59,673 nt of DNA, from contig JAXLZY010000004.1 in assembly GCA_046350635.1 (NCBI GenBank), forward strand, positions 1 through 59,673, given 5' to 3'. This stretch comes from CAZMHJ01 sp046350635. Its GTDB lineage: Bacteria > Patescibacteriota > Saccharimonadia > Saccharimonadales > CAIOMD01. Under the pieces are notes generated by a model. The model saw only the letters and a program-made list of their open reading frames with translations, did not search any database and was not told the DNA's origin. Made by a program: the position numbers and the translations under genes. This document shows, in pieces, positions 1 through 8,226 of this stretch (the first letter of the stretch is position 1; each line of letters starts with the position of its first letter).

Positions 1-1465
1 TTTGCTTAAGGTACGGTGCTCGAATACGACCATCATTATGCTCACCTGTTATAGAACCACCGAATTCGAGCACTAAATTGTAGTAGGCATCCATAAGTTT
101 AAATATCTTTTGCCTATCACCTACTTGCGATAAATCAAAGAATGGTTGCATATGTAGGTTTGCATTACCTGCATGGCCCCAGACTGCAATATCAAGCCCA
201 AAGGTTTTAAACAGTTCGTACACTTTTGGCAAAAAGGCTGTAAGTTTATCTGTTGGCACAATACCGTCTTCTATTACGGGCAAGGCTTTCTTTTCGCCAA
301 TATTTTGCCATAAAATAGCTGCCGCGCTGTGACGTATCTTCCATAAATCTTCTTGCTCGTGTTCATCTGATGTAATTTGTAAGTTAGTTGTCAGTTTTTC
401 GAGCACTTTACGTGCTTTTTTAACACGTTTGCGCTGCTGGCGTGGCACCATGTCATCGAACTCTATAAACAACAAAATCTTTGGATACGGTTTTTTAATA
501 ACATCAGAAAGTTGGTTCGTGTTATGAGTATCGATAAATGTTAGCAAATGTTCATCTACAAGCTCTAGGGTACTTGGTGCAAGCTTTTTTACCGCTTCTA
601 CCGCTTGGCCAACCTTTTCTATATCATCAAAATGGGCAACCAATAGCGTAGTACTTGGGTTGAAGCTTTCGGTTTCTATTTTAGCTTCGGTTATGATACC
701 GAGCGTACCTTGTGAACCTACAAATAATTGCGTTAAGTCTACCGACCCATCTTTATCGCGAATGTTCCAAAGGTCATACCCTGCTACGTTTTTTGATAAA
801 TTATCACGCCGAGTGAGTTCTAATAAATCTTTATGCTCTGTTAATAGCGTATCAATGGTTCGATATATTTCGCCTTCGAACGTGGGTAGCCCCATCTTTT
901 TATTAACATCTCGTTTAGAGTACCTACCCGCTACCAATACTTCACCGTTAGCAAGTACAACACGAAGCTCGCGGACGTAATCTTTTGTTACGCCGTACTT
1001 AATTGTTTTTTCGCCGGCTGCATTGTTAGCAATAGCTCCGCCGATGGTGGAATATTCGATTGATGCCGGGAATGGCGGTAAAAACATACCGTGCGTCTGT
1101 AGTGTTTGTTGCAAACGGCCATAATTTAAGCCAGGCTGAATAGTAACCAGGCCTTTATTAGAATCAAGCGTCAAAATCTTGTTCATGTGGGCTGGGAACA
1201 CCAACATAATACCGCTACCTATTGCACCACCACCTTGGTCGGTGCCAAGTCCACGAGCAGTAAGTGGAATTGAACGCCCGCGCTCTGCCAACTGCCAGGT
1301 AAAGCGAGCAGCCTTGCGGATATCGTTTTCGGCACGTGGGTAGACAATTATCTGAGGCGTAAGTTTAAGGACACTGCCATCGGTAGAAAAATATTCTCGG
1401 GCATCCGCAGAGGTCATAACCTCACCAATTAAATGTTCTTGTAGATATTCTGCTACTTTGCTCAT
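1..1465 (-). CDS. FAD-binding oxidase, GlcD/D-lactate dehydrogenase-like (3' end outside window)
   Basis: The minus-strand frame is open from ATG at 1465 to the window edge (488 codons), so the C-terminus is missing. The N-terminal half fits an FAD-binding PCMH domain: TARGLGTDQGGGAIG near residue 70, then IQPGLNYGRLQ, then STIGGAIANNAAGEKTIKYG, the usual flavin-contacting glycine-rich segments. Later GSQGTLGIITEAKI and, near the edge, WGHAGNANLHMQPF and GSITGEHNDGR match the C-terminal FAD-oxidase domain of glycolate and D-lactate dehydrogenases. These enzymes oxidise 2-hydroxy acids with FAD. The substrate cannot be told here. The tRNA-Leu terminator lies between this gene and the tRNA, so it probably has its own promoter. 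Confidence 0.85.
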   Translation of the reverse strand, partial: MSKVAEYLQEHLIGEVMTSADAREYFSTDGSVLKLTPQIIVYPRAENDIRKAARFTWQLAERGRSIPLTARGLGTDQGGGAIGSGIMLVFPAHMNKILTLDSNKGLVTIQPGLNYGRLQQTLQTHGMFLPPFPASIEYSTIGGAIANNAAGEKTIKYGVTKDYVRELRVVLANGEVLVAGRYSKRDVNKKMGLPTFEGEIYRTIDTLLTEHKDLLELTRRDNLSKNVAGYDLWNIRDKDGSVDLTQLFVGSQGTLGIITEAKIETESFNPSTTLLVAHFDDIEKVGQAVEAVKKLAPSTLELVDEHLLTFIDTHNTNQLSDVIKKPYPKILLFIEFDDMVPRQQRKRVKKARKVLEKLTTNLQITSDEHEQEDLWKIRHSAAAILWQNIGEKKALPVIEDGIVPTDKLTAFLPKVYELFKTFGLDIAVWGHAGNANLHMQPFFDLSQVGDRQKIFKLMDAYYNLVLEFGGSITGEHNDGRIRAPYLKQ

Positions 1466-1540
1466 TATTTCTGTATTCCACCCTGTTTTTCTGCATTCAT
1501 CATATCATAAGCGGTTTGAGATGTAACAGTTATTTTACCA

Positions 1541-1565
1541 TTTTAAAACCCCAGCATAACTGGGG
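1541..1565 (-). terminator. Rho-independent terminator after tRNA-Leu
   Basis: Read on the minus strand, CCCCAG-TTATG-CTGGGG forms a six-pair GC-rich hairpin (1549-1565) followed by TTTTAAAA. It begins nine bases after the encoded CCA end of the tRNA. Confidence 0.75.
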
Positions 1566-1573
1566 CCATAAAA

Positions 1574-1660
1574 TGGTGCGCGAGAGAGGACTTGAACCTC
1601 CACGAGTGTAACCTCACTAGTACCTGAAACTAGCGCGTCTACCAATTCCGCCACTCGCGC
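1574..1660 (-). tRNA. tRNA-Leu (anticodon CAG), CCA encoded
   Basis: The minus strand gives a complete class II tRNA. The acceptor GCGCGAG pairs with CTCGCGC, the D-arm has GGAATTGGTAGACGC, the anticodon stem CTAGT/ACTAG holds the loop TTCAGGT with anticodon CAG, there is a long variable arm (GAGGTTACACTC), and the T-loop has GGTTCAAGTCC. Discriminator A and CCA are encoded, and a terminator follows. The first 39 bases are repeated exactly 175 bases upstream (see the partial copies). Confidence 0.95.
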
Positions 1661-1689
1661 AAATCTGTATATTATTTTAAATGTAAAGG

Positions 1690-1835
1690 TTATGAGGTAC
1701 TAGTGCCACTAGGTCACCTTATCGGCGACCCCGCCTCAACTTGGTTGCATTCGCAAGCCAGGTTTCCGGCCTTGCGAATTGTCACTGACAATTCTCACCT
1801 GAAACTAGCGCGTCTACCAATTCCGCCACTCGCGC
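1690..1835 (-). repeat. Truncated tRNA-Leu head (39 nt) joined to structured element, copy A
   Basis: Bases 1835-1797 on the minus strand are identical to the first 39 bases of tRNA-Leu, from GCGCGAG through the anticodon loop (TTTCAGGT). After that the sequence leaves the tRNA and continues GTGAGAA-type into a run of hairpins: GAATTGTC/GACAATTC, TTCGCAAG/CTTGCGAA around GCCGG/CCTGGC, GGTC-CC/GG-GACC, and CTAGT/ACTAG. No 3' half of the tRNA follows, so it cannot form a tRNA by itself. The same element follows the head at 2006-2023. Whether it is a decayed intron-containing tRNA, a tRNA-derived repeat or an assembly product is open. Confidence 0.7.
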
Positions 1836-1889
1836 ATACTATTTTGTGATGTACAGAAGTTAATTATACATTGTTGCCCTACTGGGCAA

Positions 1890-2023
1890 TCGCGTCTGGC
1901 ACGATTCTACTTGCCTTACGGCAAATCGATTCGCGCCCCCACCTCGTCTTGGCGGTATTCACCGGCCAGGACTGCGGTCTTGCAAAGTGCCACAGGCACT
2001 TCTCACAATTCCACCACTCGCGC
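1890..2023 (-). repeat. Truncated tRNA-Leu head (18 nt) joined to structured element, copy B
   Basis: Bases 2023-2006 on the minus strand match the first 18 bases of tRNA-Leu with one change (GTGGTGG for GTGGCGG). The head is cut in the D-arm and joined to GTGAGAA, a hairpin (GTGCC-TGT-GGCAC), then TTTGCAAG, ACCGCAGTCCTGGC and GAATACCGCCAAG. Spacing and words match copy A: TT-Y-GCAAG, CCTGGC, GAAT, CCAAG, GAGG, GGGG. The hairpin arms differ in sequence but pair in both copies, which suggests RNA-level structure. Further hairpins follow (TTGCC-GTAA-GGCAA, TTGCCC-AGTA-GGGCAA). Confidence 0.6.
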
Positions 2024-2045
2024 ATATAATTTGTGGATAGCACAT

Positions 2046-2062
2046 AATTCCGCCACATCCGC
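2046..2062 (-). repeat. 17-nt tRNA-Leu-like 5' end fragment
   Basis: The minus strand reads GCGGATGTGGCGGAATT, a typical tRNA-Leu 5' end that differs from the intact gene in its acceptor half. No downstream tRNA parts follow before the next head begins at 2023. It may be a remnant of a second tRNA-Leu gene. Confidence 0.45.
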
Positions 2063-2107
2063 AAAATAACAGATGTCATTGTACGCTAACTATAACAGTG
2101 TGTGCAA

Positions 2108-3886
2108 TTATTGTTTTTGGGTACGTGCAGTGTTAATCATCCAAGTGTGCACGTCATTAAATCTATCTGCCGGCGCATTTATAGTTTTAGGTGTTAGGCC
2201 ATAGACTTCTTGATTACTGATATATAAATAGCGTGGTTGATACAGCCCTATAGCTGGCGCATCGGCCTGCCACGCTTGTAAGAATGGCTTGTACTTAGCT
2301 GCGCGAAGCTTAGGATCAACGCGTGTACGGCCGGCTTCGAGCGCCATATCGGCAGTGTTCGATTTATAATTAGAAAGGTTCAGCAACGAGCCGTTCTTTA
2401 TTTGGCTCGAATGCCAATACGCATAAACATCTGGGTCTGGGCCAATGTTTATTCCGTACAGTAGCACATCATAATCATGGCCCTTAAGATAGTTAACCGT
2501 TTCGGTGCTATCTTGTGTGATATTAATATTTAATGCAACACCGAGGTCTGTCCACTGTTTTTGAAGTTCATCTACTATACGCGAAAATTCGGCACTTTTT
2601 TCATATACAAGATTTAGCTTTAATTGCTTGCCCTCTTTTTTACGGATTTGCTCGTTTGGCGGTAATACCCAACCTGCCGCATCAAGTGCAGATTTAGCTG
2701 CGTCTTTGTTAAATGATGCCTGATAATAGGCAGGATCAAACCCAACCTGGCCCTTAAGTAGTGGCTCTCTAACCGCTACAGCTGGGTATCCAATCTTTTG
2801 CATAAGCGTAGGTACATTTGTACCCGAAACAAGAGCCTGGCGAACCTTAGTTTCTGATAATAATGGGCTGTCTGTCTTTAAAAAGAACATGTCAGCGCTC
2901 ATAAGGTTAAAACCTGTCGTTGTGTAGTCAGTGTTAATTTCAGCATCTGGCGTGCTTACCCCAGCTACAGTGATAACCTCTTTTGAATCAAGCGCATTTT
3001 TAGCATCTTGGTCAGTTGCATAGGTATGAATCGTGATGCCGTCTAATTTAGGCGTACCTCGGTTATAGTTATCAAATTTAACGAGGCGGATTATGCTTGA
3101 TTGCGCATCTTTGCTAACGTTTTCTACCGATACACTCTTCCACATAAATGGACCAGAACCAACAGGCGATTTAATATTAAATGTAGCACTGCGAAGTTGT
3201 TCTGGTGTGTAATTTTTTAGTAAATGCTCCGGCAAAATGCCTGTAGTTAGCGAATATGGGAAAGGACTATACGCATTTGGTAGCGTAAACTTAACTGTTA
3301 AATCGTCTAGTTTTTCGATTTTAACGCCCGTCCAACCACCAACGAGCGGTGATTTTGAATCGGGATTTTGGATTGTCTTGTATGTATATACAACATCATT
3401 GGCTGTGATTGGCTTGCCGTCGTGCCAGGTAAGACCTTTTTTAAGTGTCACTGTGTATTCGGTTGCTTTGGTGTTGCTTGTCCAACCAGTAGCTAAATCA
3501 CCGATTAGTTGATTATCTTTGTCAAACGTTAACAAGGGGCTAAAAACGAGCCGTGAAACCGCAGAGTCCACCTCGCTCGTTGCATAAATTGGGTTTGCAT
3601 TACTAAAGCTACCTACCATGCCTTCGGTATATACACCACCAGCGATTGGGGATGGCGTAAGGTAAAAGCCACCGAGTGCACGCGTTTGGAACACAACAGC
3701 AATAATTAAAATTGCAACTAAACCAAGCCAGCCAGCGACAAAGCGCCACGAGGCTTTTAAGTTATGCCAACGGCGAAAGATATGTCTATCGAGCTGCTTA
3801 TTCGCAGTCTCGCTCATCCCCACCACTTGTTTTTTACGCGTACGTATCTTGCGTTTGACACGTAGCCGCGTGTAACGGCTTACCAT
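2108..3886 (-). CDS. Membrane-anchored peptide ABC transporter substrate-binding protein (SBP_bac_5 family)
   Basis: This 592-residue protein has a basic cytoplasmic N-terminus, one membrane helix near residues 53-70 (FVAGWLGLVAILIIAVVF) and an extracellular SBP_bac_5 domain of the OppA/DppA type. Visible family features are PIYATSEVDSAVSRLVFSPLL, YTVTLKKGLTWHDGKPITANDV near residue 150, and the C-terminal YDVLLYGINIGPDPD. No cleavable lipobox is seen; the helix acts as the anchor. No permease or ATPase gene lies nearby, so it is an orphan receptor here, presumably for peptides taken from the host. The start is uncertain: ATG 3886 has no Shine-Dalgarno, and a second ATG 23 codons in (MSETANKQ) is possible. 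It follows secG by 6 bases. Confidence 0.85.
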   Translation of the reverse strand: MVSRYTRLRVKRKIRTRKKQVVGMSETANKQLDRHIFRRWHNLKASWRFVAGWLGLVAILIIAVVFQTRALGGFYLTPSPIAGGVYTEGMVGSFSNANPIYATSEVDSAVSRLVFSPLLTFDKDNQLIGDLATGWTSNTKATEYTVTLKKGLTWHDGKPITANDVVYTYKTIQNPDSKSPLVGGWTGVKIEKLDDLTVKFTLPNAYSPFPYSLTTGILPEHLLKNYTPEQLRSATFNIKSPVGSGPFMWKSVSVENVSKDAQSSIIRLVKFDNYNRGTPKLDGITIHTYATDQDAKNALDSKEVITVAGVSTPDAEINTDYTTTGFNLMSADMFFLKTDSPLLSETKVRQALVSGTNVPTLMQKIGYPAVAVREPLLKGQVGFDPAYYQASFNKDAAKSALDAAGWVLPPNEQIRKKEGKQLKLNLVYEKSAEFSRIVDELQKQWTDLGVALNINITQDSTETVNYLKGHDYDVLLYGINIGPDPDVYAYWHSSQIKNGSLLNLSNYKSNTADMALEAGRTRVDPKLRAAKYKPFLQAWQADAPAIGLYQPRYLYISNQEVYGLTPKTINAPADRFNDVHTWMINTARTQKQ

Positions 3887-3892
3887 ATATGA

Positions 3893-4111
3893 TTATTTTG
3901 AAATGATTCCTAAAATAATAGAGAGTACGAACACAACAGCAACAACAATTGTCATCTGAAATAATGTTTTATCTGAGCCACGACGAACTGTGTTGACCTC
4001 TGCGCTACCACCAAAGCCAGCGCCTACCGACGCGCCACGAACCTGAGCCAAAATTAGAATGGTCATAAGTACTGCTGAACCAACGGTAATGTAATTAAAA
4101 ATACTATGCAT
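3893..4111 (-). CDS. secG: Preprotein translocase subunit SecG
   Basis: Seventy-two residues with two membrane helices (about 5-23 and 52-70) and between them the SecG signature region GAGFGGSAEVNTVRRGSDKTLF, where the amphipathic loop sits. SecG joins SecY and SecE and assists SecA-driven export. Its start codon overlaps the end of the upstream YvlD-like gene by 8 bases, so the two are translationally coupled. The peptide-binding protein follows at once. It suits the large number of exported proteins in the window. Confidence 0.9.
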   Translation of the reverse strand: MHSIFNYITVGSAVLMTILILAQVRGASVGAGFGGSAEVNTVRRGSDKTLFQMTIVVAVVFVLSIILGIISK

Positions 4112-4478
4112 GTTGTTTTGCTATCGCCTCCGCAATAATAGTCACCATATAGTTTACCAGGCCAATCACTATACCGACAAGCACTGCGGCCCAAAAAGAA
4201 TCAATATTGAGCGGTTGATACAACAAACTTGCCAACCAAACGACTACCCCGTTGATAACAATTAAGAAGAATCCAAGCGTCAGAGCAATCGCCGGCAGTG
4301 TAAAAATAATGAGCAAAGGTTTAATAATGGCGTTTAATATAGCCAAAATAAAACCACCAATAGCGAGCGTTTCTATCGAAGCCGACTTATCGACGAGCCC
4401 AAATATACTCGCCGAAAGCCATAAAGCTAGTGTGTTCGCGAACCAGCGAACAATAAATGTTAGTAACTGTTTTTTCAT
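4104..4478 (-). CDS. YvlD/DUF360-type four-helix membrane protein (phage holin superfamily IV)
   Basis: This 124-residue integral membrane protein has four hydrophobic segments (about 5-25, 38-58, 62-85, 93-118). The stretch GGFILAILNAIIKPLLIIFTLP followed by LTLGFFLIVINGVVVWL is characteristic of the YvlD/DUF360 family, whose function is poorly known despite its grouping with phage holins. It opens a unit with secG and the substrate-binding gene. TATAAT lies 14 bases before the ATG, giving a very short leader without a clear Shine-Dalgarno. No phage genes are nearby, so holin activity should not be assumed. Confidence 0.75.
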   Translation of the reverse strand: MKKQLLTFIVRWFANTLALWLSASIFGLVDKSASIETLAIGGFILAILNAIIKPLLIIFTLPAIALTLGFFLIVINGVVVWLASLLYQPLNIDSFWAAVLVGIVIGLVNYMVTIIAEAIAKQHA

Positions 4479-4510
4479 GAATCTAAGATGTTATTATAGC
4501 AACTTTTGGC

Positions 4511-5695
4511 TTATAAGCCGAGTATTTTCGCACCGGTTTTTGTAATCTGAATATCATCCTCTATGCGTACGCCAAAACCTTCATCTGGTATGTAAATTCC
4601 GGGTTCAGTAGTAATAACCATGTTTGGCTCGAGTGGCTCTGAATAGACCCCTGCATCGTGAGTATCGAGCCCCAAAAAATGCCCAATGGCGTGCGGGAAG
4701 TACTGCCGTAACTGATCTTTTGTGTAGCCTTTTTTAACAAGCCCAAGTCGTAGTAATTGTGATCCTACTTCTTTGTCTGATATTTCAGCATACTCTTGCC
4801 ACGTTAGGCCCGGTTTTAGCTGTTTTATGATAGTTTGTTGCGCCTCTTGCACTGCTGAATGAATGTCAGATACACGGCTTTCATCAGCCAAAAGTAGTGT
4901 TCGGGAAATATCTGCTGAATAATTACTTACTTCTGCGCCAACATCAAGTAGCACAACCGGCTTGGATATGGGCTTATTATTAGCTTCATAGTGCAGCATG
5001 CAGCTAGCGCTACCCGAAGCAACAATTGGGCTAAAGGCATGGCCACGAGCACCCTGAGCTTTAAAGCCCGATAATAAGGCAGATTCTATATCAGATTCAG
5101 ACTTATATAAGCCAAATTGCGAGCTAATTAAATCTATTGTGTCTAGAGTTATGCGCGCGGCAGTGTCTATGAGCTCGATTTCTTCAGCTTCCTTTAGCGA
5201 ACGTAGGCGGGAAAGCTCTTCACGAATGTCTATTGTTGCACTAACAATAGAGCGGATTTGTTTGGCTATAGTAGCCCTGTGTGGGTTAGTGTACATATCA
5301 TCCAGGCGAGTTTTAGGAGATTGAGGCATGTATGCTATGTCGTGATGATATTTTTTCAAACGTGCTAAGCCTTCTGCTTCGGTAATAATTTCGTCTATAC
5401 CAGATGCAGTCCGTAACTGTTGGATGTCGATTTCACCTTCAAAAATTGCCTTTACGCCCGTACGGAGTGGTAGCATTACCCAACTTTCACCCTGCTTTGT
5501 ATCGATAACGAGTGTCGCACAAGGTTCTTCTATGCCAGTTAAGTAATAAAAGTTACTATCTTGTCTGAAAGGATAGGTGCTATCGCTATTACGCTGAAGA
5601 CGACCATTCCCAGCTACAATAATCAACCCTTTTTTAGGAAGGCTGTTTACGAGCTTTTTTCGATTGTTTATAAAAAATTCTGGCGATAGTTGCAT
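4511..5695 (-). CDS. pepP: Xaa-Pro aminopeptidase (M24B)
   Basis: This 394-residue cytosolic metallopeptidase removes N-terminal residues next to proline. The N-terminal creatinase-like domain (about 1-165) starts FFINNRKKLVNSLPKKGLIIV. The M24 pita-bread domain carries the metal ligands: LLDVGAEVSNYSADISRT (two Asp), IGHFLGLDTHD (His), TTEPGIYIPDEGFGVRIEDD (two Glu). All five ligands are visible. The start is ATG 5695, with TACACT only 6 bases upstream and overlapping the last codons of uvrC, so a leaderless transcript is likely although the genes lie head to tail. It suits a cell that feeds on imported peptides. Confidence 0.92.
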   Translation of the reverse strand: MQLSPEFFINNRKKLVNSLPKKGLIIVAGNGRLQRNSDSTYPFRQDSNFYYLTGIEEPCATLVIDTKQGESWVMLPLRTGVKAIFEGEIDIQQLRTASGIDEIITEAEGLARLKKYHHDIAYMPQSPKTRLDDMYTNPHRATIAKQIRSIVSATIDIREELSRLRSLKEAEEIELIDTAARITLDTIDLISSQFGLYKSESDIESALLSGFKAQGARGHAFSPIVASGSASCMLHYEANNKPISKPVVLLDVGAEVSNYSADISRTLLLADESRVSDIHSAVQEAQQTIIKQLKPGLTWQEYAEISDKEVGSQLLRLGLVKKGYTKDQLRQYFPHAIGHFLGLDTHDAGVYSEPLEPNMVITTEPGIYIPDEGFGVRIEDDIQITKTGAKILGL

Positions 5696-5699
5696 GATA

Positions 5700-7190
5700 T
5701 TAGTGTACGAAATAGTTATAAATTATAGCTGCTTTTTTTGGGCCAACGATTGTTGCAAGTTCGTCTTTACTGGCCGTTTGAACGCCTTTAGCCGAACCAA
5801 ATGCTCTGATAAGTTGCTTTTTGGTGGTTGGGCCAACACCAGGGATTTCATCGAGCACGCTGGTTGTTTGCCGATTTGTTTTAAGGACCGAATGATAGCT
5901 TACAGCAAACCTGTGCGATTCGTCCCTAATGCGCTGTAGTAGTTTGACTACGTGACTGGTGTCGGGCAAATCAAGCCGTACAAAATCGTCTGATTCATCT
6001 GTTCTAAAGCCTTTTAGTTTACGGAGTTGTTCGTCGTTTATGGTGACACTACTGTGCTCTTTATGGACTACAATTTCTTCGAATTTTTTAGCCAATCCAA
6101 CCATTGGCATCGTAATACCAAGTTCATCTCGGGCCTTAATTGCGGCGCCTAATTGGCCCTTGCCTCCATCTATTAGCATGAGCTGCGGCAATCCCCACGC
6201 CTTGATATTCTTTTCGCTTAGACGCCGTTTTATAACTTCGTTCATGTGTGCAAAATCATCGTTCCCCGGTATACGCATCTTAAATTTACGGTATTCAGGC
6301 TTATCTGATACACCATTAGTAAACACCACCATACTGGCAACCGTATCAGTACCCGACATATGGCTAATATCGTATCCCTCTATGCGTCGTGGAGGCTTTG
6401 CGAGAGTTAGTAGTTCTGTAATGTCAGCTAATGCGTGATCTTTTGATAAGTCTAAAGCTTCTTTATCGCCAAACAAAACTTGAGCTTGGAGCGATTTAAG
6501 CGCACGTAATTTATTACGAAGGATCGCGGCTTGCTCGAACTGCTGTTGTTTTGCATAGCTTTCCATTTCTTTTTCGAGTTCTCGCACTACTTTTGTGCGT
6601 TCGCCATTAATATACATAACGAGTTTTTTGATGTTTTTTAGGTAGGCTTGCCTATCGTACTGTGGCGTTTCGGGGCCCGGACATAACCCAAGATGATACT
6701 GCAAGCATCCACGAGGTGGTAATGTGGTGTGTGTTGAATATGGGAACGCTTTACGTAAATAACGCAGTGCCTTACGGACAGGACCTGCTTGCAAAAATGG
6801 GCCGTAATAATCTGCACCGTCGTCGAGTGGCCGGCGAGTAACACTAACCGTTGGGGCCTGCGCACGTGCATCGATGCGAATGTAGCAACTCGATTTATCG
6901 TCGCGCAGCATGATGTTGTAGCGTGGCATATAACGACGCACCATTTCGGCTTCTAAGAACAGCGCATCGGCTTCGCTGTCTACAACAATCCAATCGGTGT
7001 CTACAATTTCGCTAACTAGTAAATCGGTTTTTGGGTCACGAACACGGCTAGCCTGAAAGTACTGCCGTACCCTATTGCGAAGCACCGCTGCTTTGCCAAC
7101 ATAAATAATTTCGCCATCGGCATTTTTATGAAAATAGACACCTGGTGACTTTGGGAGCGTTTTTAGTTTAGCGGCTAGTTGCTGGTTCAT
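5700..7190 (-). CDS. uvrC: UvrABC excinuclease subunit C
   Basis: UvrC makes both incisions around a DNA lesion bound by UvrA/UvrB. The 496 residues show, in order, a GIY-YIG nuclease (GVYFHKNADGEIIYVGKA, 18-35), a UVR domain that contacts UvrB (about 190-225, FEQAAILRNKLRALK), the RNase H-like nuclease (IEGYDISHMSGTDTVASMVVF; LMLIDGGKGQLGAA) and tandem helix-hairpin-helix motifs at the end (LDEIPGVGPTTKKQLIRAFGS). It is about 100 residues shorter than the usual 600, mostly by shorter linkers; no domain is lost. It follows trhO by 11 bases with AAAGG upstream of the ATG. UvrA is encoded at 16.6-19.4 kb; UvrB is not in the window. Confidence 0.95.
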   Translation of the reverse strand: MNQQLAAKLKTLPKSPGVYFHKNADGEIIYVGKAAVLRNRVRQYFQASRVRDPKTDLLVSEIVDTDWIVVDSEADALFLEAEMVRRYMPRYNIMLRDDKSSCYIRIDARAQAPTVSVTRRPLDDGADYYGPFLQAGPVRKALRYLRKAFPYSTHTTLPPRGCLQYHLGLCPGPETPQYDRQAYLKNIKKLVMYINGERTKVVRELEKEMESYAKQQQFEQAAILRNKLRALKSLQAQVLFGDKEALDLSKDHALADITELLTLAKPPRRIEGYDISHMSGTDTVASMVVFTNGVSDKPEYRKFKMRIPGNDDFAHMNEVIKRRLSEKNIKAWGLPQLMLIDGGKGQLGAAIKARDELGITMPMVGLAKKFEEIVVHKEHSSVTINDEQLRKLKGFRTDESDDFVRLDLPDTSHVVKLLQRIRDESHRFAVSYHSVLKTNRQTTSVLDEIPGVGPTTKKQLIRAFGSAKGVQTASKDELATIVGPKKAAIIYNYFVH

Positions 7191-7201
7191 ATCCCAGCCT
7201 T

Positions 7202-8098
7202 TTATGCGTTAGCTGTTGCACCAAGTTTTTCGGCACATTCGGCCGAGCATGTGTCATTTTTGGTGTGACAAGATTCGCAAATAAGCACGAGGTTATTGCA
7301 TGGTTTGTAGGCACAGTTTTCGAAATTACTGGTGTTACCACCACAGTGTACACATACGCCAATCGTTTTTGCGTTATCACTGAATTCGGTATTCATTCGC
7401 TTATCGAAAACGTATAAACTACCTTCCCATAAACTGTCATCACCGAATTTTTCGCCGTATTTTACAATACCGCCATCGATTTGATAGACCTCTTTAAAAC
7501 CACGGTTTTTCATGAGCGCACTTAAGGCTTCGCACCTGATACCACCTGTGCAATAGGTGACGATTGGTTTATCTTTTATGTCGTCGTATTTTGGGTCTTC
7601 GATTTCTTTAATGAAATCGTGGCTTGTACGTACATCAGGCACAATTGCGTTTTTAAATTTACCAATTTGGGCTTCGTACGCGTTGCGGCCATCGAAAAAC
7701 AAAACATCATCGCCCCGCTCTTTCACGAGTGCATCGACTTCTTCTGGCTTTAGGTGCTTACCGCCACCAACAACGCCATGTTCATCAACTTTAATTTCGC
7801 CCGGCGCACCAAAAGCAACTAGTTCTGGACGAACTTTAACGCTTAAGCGTGGAAAATCATCACGCCCGCCATCTGACCACTTAAAGACAGTACCTTTAAA
7901 ACCAGCAAACTGCTTAGTTTCTTTTATATAGGCTTTTAAATCATCGATATTGCCACCAACGGTACCATTAATGCCGTGTTCAGAAATAATTATGCGACCC
8001 TTTAGATTAAGCTTTTCGCATAATGTGCGTTGCCATAGCTTCATTGCTTCTGGGTCAGCTACGGGCGTAAATTTGTAATATAACAGTATTTTCTCCAT
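7202..8098 (-). CDS. trhO: tRNA uridine(34) hydroxylase TrhO (rhodanese family)
   Basis: TrhO (YceA/UPF0176) forms 5-hydroxyuridine at the wobble position of tRNA using oxygen. The protein has 298 residues: an N-terminal acylphosphatase-like region (KLNLKGRIIISEHGINGTVGG), a rhodanese domain with the active-site loop YCTGGIRCEALSALM near residue 185, and a C-terminal cysteine-rich zinc-binding part (VCVHCGG, CAYKPCNNLVLICESCH, CSAEC). The start is ATG 8098 with TATACT (8106-8111) seven bases upstream: a leaderless start. uvrC follows in the same unit. Confidence 0.92.
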   Translation of the reverse strand: MEKILLYYKFTPVADPEAMKLWQRTLCEKLNLKGRIIISEHGINGTVGGNIDDLKAYIKETKQFAGFKGTVFKWSDGGRDDFPRLSVKVRPELVAFGAPGEIKVDEHGVVGGGKHLKPEEVDALVKERGDDVLFFDGRNAYEAQIGKFKNAIVPDVRTSHDFIKEIEDPKYDDIKDKPIVTYCTGGIRCEALSALMKNRGFKEVYQIDGGIVKYGEKFGDDSLWEGSLYVFDKRMNTEFSDNAKTIGVCVHCGGNTSNFENCAYKPCNNLVLICESCHTKNDTCSAECAEKLGATANA

Positions 8099-8226
8099 TG
8101 CATCTAGTATACCAGAGGTGTTACACTAGTACACCAAAGATGATGGCAGTTTGCCCGCTCATAAGAGTTTTCTCTTTCGAAGTCGAATAAACGACCGCTC
8201 GACAATAAAAACTACAGGAATAACAA

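Noticed and set aside
1660..1835. One intron-containing tRNA-Leu with exon 1 at 1835-1797 and exon 2 in the intact gene
   Set aside because: The supposed intron would contain a second complete tRNA 5' half, and no group I core words were recognised. A pre-intron ancestor remains possible.
1879..2079. 66-residue minus-strand open frame
   Set aside because: It lies over the tRNA-head repeats, has no Shine-Dalgarno and its composition follows the hairpins.
4104..4478. Phage holin
   Set aside because: The family name is historical; there are no phage lysis genes and the gene is coupled to secG.
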